From assembly GCF_000725625.1 (NCBI RefSeq), contig NZ_JOHS01000051.1, positions 1 through 47,578 on the forward strand: a stretch of DNA of 47,578 nt. Direction: 5' to 3'. The DNA is from Streptomyces sp. NRRL F-6676 (lineage in GTDB: Bacteria; Actinomycetota; Actinomycetes; Streptomycetales; Streptomycetaceae). Position 1 is the first letter of the stretch. Every line of letters begins with the position of its first letter. The position numbers and the translations under genes are program-made. Shown here piece after piece: positions 42,074 through 47,578 of this stretch. The notes under the pieces are model-generated. The model had not been told where the DNA came from. It ran no database searches and saw only the letters and a list, made by a program, of their open reading frames with translations.

Positions 42074-43687
42074 ATGAGTACCCATAAGCCTCCCCTGGCA
42101 CCGGATACACCGACCAGCGGTGAGGGTGCGCTGGATGCGCGTCAGCTGCGCGCGATCCTGATCACCGTCTCGCTCGCGCTGATGGCTGTCATCGCCTCGG
42201 TGTCCGGGCTGAATGTCGCCCAGACCCATATGGCTGTGGAGTGGGGCGCCTCGCAGACCACGGTTCTGTGGATCATCAATATCTACACCCTCGCCCTGGC
42301 CGCGCTGCTGCTGCCGCTCGGCGCGATCGGTGACCGCTTCGGCCGCAAGCCCTTGCTGATCACCGGGCTGATCCTTTTCGGTACCGCCAGTGTCGTGGCC
42401 GGGCTCGCCCCGTCGGCCGCGGTGATGATCGGCGCCCGTGTGGCCGCGGGTGTCAGCGCCGCGATGATCATGCCGATCACGCTGTCCGTCATCACCTCCA
42501 ACTTCCCCGAGGAGGAACGGGGTAAGGCCATCGGCGTGTGGACCGGCGTCGCCGGAGGCGGCGGCATCCTGGGCATGTTCCTCTCCGCCCTCCTGGTCGA
42601 TGTCGCCGACTGGCGCTGGCTGTTCGTGCTGCCCGTGGTCCTGGCGGTCGTCGCACTGGCGATGACCGTGAAGTCGGTGCCCAACTCCCGTGAGCGCTCC
42701 GCGCATTCCTTCGACACCATCGGTGCACTGGTCTCCGCCATCGCCGTGATCGCGCTCATCTTCGTCCTCCAGGAAGGCCCCGAGCGCGGCTGGACCGCCT
42801 CCATCACCCTGCTCAGCCTGGCCGTCGGCGTCGTCGCTGCCCTCGCCTTCGTCGCCTGGGAGCTGCACCGCCGCGACGCGGCCCTCCTTGACGTACGCAT
42901 GTTCCGTGAGCGTGGTCTGGCCTCCGGCTCGATCACCCTGCTGGTCGTCTTCGGCGTCTTCGCCGGCATCGCCGTGGTCCTCTTCCCGTTCTTCCAGGCC
43001 GTGCTCGGCTGGTCCGGGCTGCTGTCCACAGCGGCGCTGATGCCGATGGCCGTCATGATGATGATGACCTCCGGCCTGGCCCCGAAGCTCGCCGCCAGGA
43101 TCGGTGCGCGCGCCACCATGACGGTGGGCGTCGCGCTGGGCACGCTCGGCCTGGCGCTGATGGCCCTGTTCGTGACCGTCGAGGGCGGCTACCTGTCCAT
43201 TCTGCCCGGCATGATCGCCATGGGCATCGGCATGGGACTGTCCATGACGCCCTCCACCGAAGCCATCACCGGCTCACTTCCCCGCGGCAAGCAGGGAGTT
43301 GCCTCCGCGCTCAACGACGTCACCCGCGAATTCGGCACCGCCCTTGGTGTCGCGATGCTCGGCGCGCTCCTGGCGGGCGGCTACCGCAGCGCCATCGACA
43401 GCAGGCTCGACGGCATCCCCGATGGGGCCGCGGACACCGCACGCGAAGGCATCGCCACCGCCATCGAGGTCGCACCCACCACCGGCAGCCACGCCCCGAA
43501 CCTCATCCACGCCGCACAGCAGTCCTTCGTCGACGGCTGGCAGCAAGCCATGTGGATCGGCGCTGCCGTGATGGGTGTCCTGCTCGTCTACGTCGCCCTG
43601 CGAGGCCCGAAGAACACCGCCCCCGCCGAAGCCGACGGGAAAGCAGCCCCGGAGGCCGGGGCCGCGGAGAGCGTCGCCTCCCGCTGA
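42074..43687 (+). CDS. DHA2-family (14-TM) MFS drug exporter
   Basis: 537 residues with about 14 membrane helices: ILITVSLALMAVIASVSGLN, VLWIINIYTLALAALLLPLG, GAIGDRFGRKPLLITG (motif A), GKAIGVWTGVAGGGGILGMF (motif C-like). This is the EmrB/QacA type that expels drugs and dyes with proton uptake. GAAGGAAacc supports ATG 42074. It follows the broken TrxB-like gene and is closed by a long hairpin. Probably under the XRE-cupin regulator, although a separate promoter is possible. Confidence 0.93.
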   Translation: MSTHKPPLAPDTPTSGEGALDARQLRAILITVSLALMAVIASVSGLNVAQTHMAVEWGASQTTVLWIINIYTLALAALLLPLGAIGDRFGRKPLLITGLILFGTASVVAGLAPSAAVMIGARVAAGVSAAMIMPITLSVITSNFPEEERGKAIGVWTGVAGGGGILGMFLSALLVDVADWRWLFVLPVVLAVVALAMTVKSVPNSRERSAHSFDTIGALVSAIAVIALIFVLQEGPERGWTASITLLSLAVGVVAALAFVAWELHRRDAALLDVRMFRERGLASGSITLLVVFGVFAGIAVVLFPFFQAVLGWSGLLSTAALMPMAVMMMMTSGLAPKLAARIGARATMTVGVALGTLGLALMALFVTVEGGYLSILPGMIAMGIGMGLSMTPSTEAITGSLPRGKQGVASALNDVTREFGTALGVAMLGALLAGGYRSAIDSRLDGIPDGAADTAREGIATAIEVAPTTGSHAPNLIHAAQQSFVDGWQQAMWIGAAVMGVLLVYVALRGPKNTAPAEADGKAAPEAGAAESVASR

Positions 43688-43737
43688 CCTCACAGGAACT
43701 CCGTGCGGACGGAGCACGCCTCCCCCGCACGGCCAAC

Positions 43738-43779
43738 GGCCGTCGGGCGCACTGCGATGTCGCGGTGTGCCCGACGGCC
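43738..43779 (+). terminator. Long nested hairpin after exporter
   Basis: GGCCGTCGGGC (43738-43748) pairs with GCCCGACGGCC (43769-43779). The stem continues inward with CAC/GTG and an inner GCGA-TG-TCGC helix (43754-43763), giving about 20 pairs in total. It separates the DHA2 gene from the thioredoxin remnant. Confidence 0.8.
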
Positions 43780-43852
43780 GCCGCACAGCGCCCTGAGCCC
43801 AACCCCGTACCCAACCAGCCCCGTACCCCAACCACATACAGGAGCAACACTC

Positions 43853-43965
43853 ATGACCACCATCGAGCTGACCGCGAACAACTTCAACGAGGTCATCTCC
43901 GGCAACGACTTCGTCATCATCGATTTCTGGACCGAATGGTGCCTACCTTGCCGCAAGTTCGGGTT
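43853..43965 (+). pseudogene. Thioredoxin, N-terminal remnant
   Basis: After GGAG, ATG 43853 encodes MTTIELTANNFNEVISGNDF, VIIDFWTEWCLPCRKFG, the first third of a thioredoxin including its active site WCLPC (WCGPC in most relatives). Similarity ends abruptly after residue 37; about 70 residues are missing and the frame runs on without sense. With the broken TrxB-like gene 2 kb upstream, an entire local thiol-redox pair appears to have been lost. Confidence 0.85.
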
Positions 43966-44049
43966 CGTCTCACGGTCTTGTCCTCGGAAGCGACGCAAGG
44001 TCCGGGAAGTGGGCGACGTACGAGTCACGGCTCACGGAAGGCTGGGGCG

Positions 44050-44092
44050 TCTGGTCGACGGCGTACCCGGTGTGGGTACGCCGCCGACCAGA
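44050..44092. terminator. Hairpin between trx remnant and minus-strand gene
   Basis: TCTGGTCG plus CGGCGTACCC (44050-44068) pair with GGGTACGCCG plus CGACCAGA (44074-44092), 18 pairs with one A/C mismatch and a GGTGT loop. It lies 10 bases after the stop of the minus-strand gene at 44103. Confidence 0.85.
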
Positions 44093-44102
44093 CGGAGTCG
44101 GG

Positions 44103-45257
44103 TCAGAGCGGCGCGTGCGGGTACTGTTCGGCGCGGTGCTGGAAGGCCAGGACCGCGGGGTCCTGGACGGTGCCGCCGCGGATCTCGATCGCTCCGCGAA
44201 TCGTGCGGTCGCCGTCCCAGCCGTCCGGCCCTTCGAGAACCGGCCGCAGGAACGGGATCAGCGCCTCGCTGTTCTCCCAGGTGGCCGCATCCCACAGGTA
44301 GGAGGGGCTGTGGTCCACGGCGTAGTAGTGGACGTGGTCGCCGACGGTGAGCATCGGGTCGTTGAAGGTGGTGGGCCGAGCCCAGGCGAAGCCCATGCCC
44401 TCGTCGCAGGAGACGTCGATGACGAGGGTGCCGGGCGCGAGCTTCGGCAGGTCCTCCTCCGTCAGGAACATCAGCGGCGCCGCGGTGTCCTGGAGCACGC
44501 AGTTGACGATGATGTCGTGCCCGGTGAGGAACGTGGCCAGCGGCTCCGGACCGTCCTCAGTGAGCGCAATACTGCGCCGCGGGTCGAGGGTGTCGTCGGC
44601 CACGTCGTGGTCGAAGTGGACGATCCGTGCCGAGTGGATCGGTGAGCTGACGGCGGCGATGCTGCGGGCAGTCAGTACGTCCACGTCGTGAACGCCCAGC
44701 GCGCTGAGCGCGGTTACCGCGCCGCGGGCGGTGGCGCCGAAGCCGATCACCACCGCCCGCTGCCGACGCCCGTAGTCACCGGTCACCCCGGTCAGCTGCA
44801 TGGCATGCAGCACCGACGAGTAGCCGGCCAGCTCGTTGTTCTTGTGGAAAACGTGCAGGCTGAATGTACCCTCCCGGGTCCAGTGGTTCATCGCCTCGAA
44901 GGCGATCACTGTGAGCTTGCGGTCGATGGCGGCCTGCGTGACCTTCTCGTCCTGCACGCAGTGCGGCCACCCCCACAGCACCTGCCCCTCCCGCAGCTCC
45001 GCCAGATCCTCGTGCAACGGTTTGGCCAGCAGGATGACGTCACACTCCGCGATCAGCTCCTCGCGTGAGCGAAAACCGGCGACCCACGGTGCAAGCTGAC
45101 GGTCCGAAACACCGAAGTGCTCGCCGTAGCCGGTTTGCAGATAGATGCTGTGCTGAAGGTCGACGTCGATGCGATCGAAGTGCGCTGGGTGGATCGGCAG
45201 ACGGTGCTCGTTCTCTTTCCGGGTCTGCGACATGATTCCGAGCTTGAGCTGCTGCAA
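44103..45257 (-). CDS. N5-(carboxyethyl)ornithine synthase-like / AlaDH-PNT family protein
   Basis: 384 residues. The opening LKLGIMSQTRKENEHRLPIH and IYLQTGYGEHFGVSDRQLAP match the AlaDH/PNT N-terminal domain as found in N5-(carboxyethyl)ornithine synthase. The Rossmann segment is RAVVIGFGATARGAVTALSA (about 160-180). Family members reductively couple pyruvate to the side-chain amine of ornithine or lysine with NADPH, or are relatives of alanine and saccharopine dehydrogenases. TTG 45257 is chosen because the conserved LKLGI strand starts there and AAGGGG precedes it; ATG 45233 would cut the strand. No biosynthetic partners are adjacent. Confidence 0.85.
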   Translation of the reverse strand: MQQLKLGIMSQTRKENEHRLPIHPAHFDRIDVDLQHSIYLQTGYGEHFGVSDRQLAPWVAGFRSREELIAECDVILLAKPLHEDLAELREGQVLWGWPHCVQDEKVTQAAIDRKLTVIAFEAMNHWTREGTFSLHVFHKNNELAGYSSVLHAMQLTGVTGDYGRRQRAVVIGFGATARGAVTALSALGVHDVDVLTARSIAAVSSPIHSARIVHFDHDVADDTLDPRRSIALTEDGPEPLATFLTGHDIIVNCVLQDTAAPLMFLTEEDLPKLAPGTLVIDVSCDEGMGFAWARPTTFNDPMLTVGDHVHYYAVDHSPSYLWDAATWENSEALIPFLRPVLEGPDGWDGDRTIRGAIEIRGGTVQDPAVLAFQHRAEQYPHAPL

Positions 45258-45369
45258 AATACCCCTTTGATTGTTACCTGTCTAGCACATCCCGGGGGTG
45301 CGGGGCCTGGATCCGGTTGCGGTCGCAACACGAGCCGTAGATCCGCCCGCTGGAAGACGTCGTCGTGAG

Positions 45370-45560
45370 AGGCCGCCGGCGCCCGCACGCGGGACGACTC
45401 GGGAGCACCAGCCCCGTGGCGCCGGCCTCGACCCGGGCCCGGACCAGCCGCTCCCCGAGCCGCGGCACCTCCGGCAGACCCGAGGTGAACAGGAACGGGG
45501 CGGACCCCAGCATCCGGGCGAGCTCGCGCGACCGGACGGTCCGGCGAGAGGCTGGACCGC
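45370..45560 (-). pseudogene. Regulator-like fragment (possibly PucR N-terminal)
   Basis: The minus frame RSRELARMLGSAPFLFTSGL then PEVPRLGERLVRARVEAGAT, GLVLP looks like the ligand-domain start of PucR-type regulators (LVFTSG, then a helix, then GATALVL). It has neither start nor continuation and sits between two intact minus-strand genes, so it is a short remnant. Assignment is tentative. Confidence 0.3.
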
Positions 45561-45572
45561 GATCGGGCAGCG

Positions 45573-46703
45573 TTACACCGTGGCCTTGATCCAGCGCAGG
45601 ATCTGCGCGTTCGTCTGGGATGTGTTTCTGTGCAGCTGCACGTCGTGGCCGCTGTTGGGTACGACGATCGACTTGAGGTGGGCCTCGTCGGAGTAGTACG
45701 GCCGCTCGTTGGCCAGCATCGTCTTGGGGGTGCACGTACCGGCGGTGCAGTACTGGTCCTTGTCCCCGGTGACCAGGAGGGTGGGCACCTTGATCGAACG
45801 TGAGGGGGACTGCGCCGGAGGAAGGACTGCGCTGTCCGAGTCCGCTGAGGTGCTCACGTCCTTGAGCCGCTCGTCAGCCTTGATGACGGCCGGATCGGTG
45901 TTGGGCGTGTAGTAGAAGAACTGCCGCATGCCGGCGTTCGTGGTCAGGTAGCCGGGGTCATTGATCTGACCGCGGAACTTGGGATCATCCATCGCCTTGA
46001 TCTCGAACTGGACGTCCTCTCCAGGGCCGCTGTCGGACGGTTCTTCCTGGCGGACGACGTGGCTCATACTGGTGAGCACGAACGCATCGACGTCGTCCCC
46101 GTACGTCGCGGCCTGGGACCAGGCCATGGACGAGCCCAGCGAGTGGCCGACCCAGACGACCTTGTCGAACGAGCGGCCCTTGATCTGGCCGGCGCGCAGC
46201 TCGGCGATCACTTGGTGGATGGCCTCGGTGCCGGAGCTCAGGGTGTACTTGGAGCTGGGCGGCAGGGTGCTCCTACCAGTGGCGAGCCGGTCGATGTTGA
46301 AGGTGGAGAAGCCGTCGGCGAGGGCCTTGGTGACGTAGGAGTAGCGACCGTCTTCCACTGGCATGTCGTAGTAGCTGTGGTTGTAGGTGGAGCCCGGGAC
46401 GAGCAGCTGCACGGTGTCGCTCGCCTTGGTCTGATGGCGTGGCCGGCACAGTTCCCCGTATATGTGGGCCTTTCCTATCCTCTGGATCGACACCGGCACT
46501 CGCACTTCGTAACAGGCCGCGTCGGGGTGCCGTTCTTGCACGCTGCTCGGGACGGTGTGCGCTGTGGCCGATCGTGCGCGGGAGGTGGGCTCTGCCTGCG
46601 CGGCGGTGATCACCGGCACGACGATGCCTGCGACGGCAAGCGCCACCAGCGCGGCCGTGAGCGCTTTGGTCTTCGCCGAGAAGGTACGGCGGTGTGCAGT
46701 CAT
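45573..46703 (-). CDS. Secreted alpha/beta hydrolase
   Basis: 376 residues. A signal peptide (MTAHRRTFSAKTKALTAALV, ALAVAGIVVPVITAAQA) with likely cleavage after AQA, about residue 37. The mature domain has LLVPGSTYNHSYYDMP, nucleophile elbow GHSLGS (Ser188), an acid strand LLVTGDKDQYC and catalytic His in VPNSGHDVQLH; CTAGTC may form a disulfide. Probably an extracellular esterase or lipase. ATG 46703 lies close to an A-rich GGAGAACAACC ribosome site. Confidence 0.92.
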   Translation of the reverse strand: MTAHRRTFSAKTKALTAALVALAVAGIVVPVITAAQAEPTSRARSATAHTVPSSVQERHPDAACYEVRVPVSIQRIGKAHIYGELCRPRHQTKASDTVQLLVPGSTYNHSYYDMPVEDGRYSYVTKALADGFSTFNIDRLATGRSTLPPSSKYTLSSGTEAIHQVIAELRAGQIKGRSFDKVVWVGHSLGSSMAWSQAATYGDDVDAFVLTSMSHVVRQEEPSDSGPGEDVQFEIKAMDDPKFRGQINDPGYLTTNAGMRQFFYYTPNTDPAVIKADERLKDVSTSADSDSAVLPPAQSPSRSIKVPTLLVTGDKDQYCTAGTCTPKTMLANERPYYSDEAHLKSIVVPNSGHDVQLHRNTSQTNAQILRWIKATV

Positions 46704-47039
46704 GGTTGTTCTCCAAAGACAGGGGCCCGCGAAGGGCATGAGAGCAAGACCGGCGGTCGCGATCCGGCCTGGCGGCGGGAGCGGACGGTAGAACCGGCCG
46801 CACCCGGGGCGGGGCGCGCGAGGCGGCCACGAGTTGTCCGGCACTGCCGCTGCGGCCCGGACAGTGCCGAAGTCTCCGGCCGACGGACCGTGTGTAACCG
46901 GAGGCGGGAGTACGTCAGTTCGGCGGGCCCTGAGCTGACTGACGAGCCGGGCGGGGCAGTGGATGCCCCGCGACAACCAGATCACGGTGTCCGTAGAGCC
47001 GGCCGTCCGGACGGGTGCCCGACGGTGCAGGGCGGTGGA
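46704..47039. other. Promoter region of the hydrolase; otherwise nothing seen
   Basis: About 340 bases between the hydrolase start and the ABM gene stop. Translated frames are low-complexity shadows. No hairpin or repeat stands out except scattered GGCGG runs. Confidence 0.4.
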
Positions 47040-47342
47040 TCAGAAGTGCGCGTAGTAGGCGCGGACCAGGGCGAGCGTGAAGTCTTCCTCCATGAGCGCG
47101 CCGATCTGGGCGTGCAGCACGTCCCACTTGGGGTCGGCGTCCTGGGCGGCGAGTGCTTCGTCGCTCTTGAAGAACTCCATCGCCCACAACGTGTCGGGGT
47201 CGTCCTCGGCGCGCGCGATGATGACCTTGTCCGTGGCAGCGGACTCGTCACTCAACTTGGCGCACAGGGCGAACAGTTCGTCCCTCTTGCCGGGCTTCGC
47301 CTTGAACCGCAGGACCTTGCCGGGCTGGCGCGGGTCGATCAC
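47040..47342 (-). CDS. ABM-family (quinol monooxygenase-like) protein
   Basis: 100 residues: GKVLRFKAKPGKRDELFALC, AKLSDESAATDKVIIARAED, DPDTLWAMEFFKSDEALAAQ. This is the ferredoxin-like dimeric alpha/beta barrel of antibiotic-biosynthesis monooxygenases, with YgiN-like quinol monooxygenase as the nearest familiar member. No cofactor is needed in characterised relatives. The start is GTG 47342 after a clean AAGGAG site. No partner genes in view. Confidence 0.85.
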   Translation of the reverse strand: MIDPRQPGKVLRFKAKPGKRDELFALCAKLSDESAATDKVIIARAEDDPDTLWAMEFFKSDEALAAQDADPKWDVLHAQIGALMEEDFTLALVRAYYAHF

Positions 47343-47430
47343 GGCTGTCTCCTTGCTTGTCGTGCACCGTCGTTGGACGGCGATCCGGGGGGGCTCGTCG
47401 GCGCAGGTGCCGGCGAAGCAGTGGTGAGGG

Positions 47431-47578
47431 CTAGGGCCTGTCGTTTGGATCAGGTCGCAGGAGGCCGAGGGTGCCGTTGCAATGCCGGTGAGCGGGGTCT
47501 GGTGCGTGCAGCTGCAAGGCGGAGGAGGGAGTCGACGCGGTGGGGGTCCCCCCTGCTCGAACGAAGTTGAGAGCTTGG
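47431..47578. repeat. IS5-type end and Streptomyces intergenic hairpin at window edge
   Basis: CTAG (47431-47434) is followed by GGCCTGTCGTTTGGATCA, which aligns with the IS5 end at 23109 (GGCAGTCTCATTTGGATCA), itself also preceded by CTA(G). An inserted element or MITE probably continues beyond the window. Near the end, GTCCCCCCTGCTCGA...TGAGAGCTTGG is the left part of a hairpin repeat common in Streptomyces intergenic DNA (recalled, not searched). Confidence 0.5.

Noticed and set aside
46059..47570. 503-codon plus-strand frame
   Set aside because: Shadow across the secreted hydrolase and ABM genes, both with clear motifs and ribosome sites on the minus strand.
1..47578. tRNA or rRNA genes
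   Set aside because: No tRNA-like acceptor/TψC arrangement (GGTTCGAATCC-type block with paired ends) or rRNA segment was recognised by eye; a tRNA scan would settle it.

Overview
The window is high-GC actinobacterial DNA, most likely from Streptomyces. Evidence: strong third-position GC bias, frequent GTG/TTG starts with GGAGG-type ribosome sites, some apparently leaderless genes, family content (LysR/MFS pairs, XRE-STAND regulators, MGT-type glycosyltransferase, TFIIB-type zinc-ribbon and YxiG-like proteins), and an unusually dense load of transposase remnants. It reads as an accessory chromosome-arm region in which intact divergent regulator/enzyme modules alternate with decaying mobile DNA. 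No rRNA, tRNA or CRISPR array was recognised.

Layout. 0.7-7 kb: frameshifted DUF1877 gene, an Nramp-related transporter with atypical metal-site motifs, a broken IS21 element (istA/istB), and small hypothetical genes. 7-11.6 kb: degraded genes, an intact LysR/MFS divergent pair, a wrecked MmyB-type XRE regulator, and a zinc-ribbon protein. 11.7-14.3 kb: a frameshifted transposase and an IS110 element interrupted by one amber codon. 14.6-17.6 kb: a possible defence island centred on a 504-aa coiled-coil/Mrr-type nuclease with a decayed small Cys-rich neighbour. 17.7-23.1 kb: an IS5 remnant, an MGT glycosyltransferase, a large XRE-NB-ARC regulator and a divergent NTF2/SRPBCC fusion. 23.1-28.1 kb: IS5, YxiG-like gene, another IS5, then a truncated polymorphic toxin with a CdiA-like tRNase tail followed by two immunity-type genes, then fragments of IS5 and IS1380. 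28.1-33.7 kb: a TetR/SDR pair with palindromic operator, IS30 and PIN-like debris, and a YafY-type regulator divergent from DUF1761, VOC and aldo-keto reductase genes. 33.9-39.2 kb: ISL3 and IS5 remnants, a QorB-like SDR, and a MarR regulator divergent from an SDR-epimerase-hydrolase run. 39.3-47.6 kb: a His-rich methyltransferase, an XRE-cupin regulator, a TrxB-like gene lacking its NADPH domain, a DHA2 drug exporter, a truncated thioredoxin, a carboxyethylornithine-synthase-like gene, a secreted hydrolase, an ABM monooxygenase and an IS5-type end.

How the genes work together. Four divergent regulator modules have operators that can be read directly: LysR/MFS (8.7 kb), TetR/SDR (28.7 kb), YafY/DUF1761-VOC-AKR (31.5 kb) and MarR/SDR operon (38.65 kb). 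A fifth, STAND regulator/NTF2-SRPBCC, shares a 12-bp element at both starts. These look like small inducible detoxification or redox modules. The most novel candidates are the Mrr/coiled-coil island, the decayed toxin-immunity array, the Nramp relative without the DPGN and MPH motifs, and the shared 12-mer at 22.2 kb. Many frame breaks lie in homopolymer runs, so some pseudogene calls could be assembly errors.
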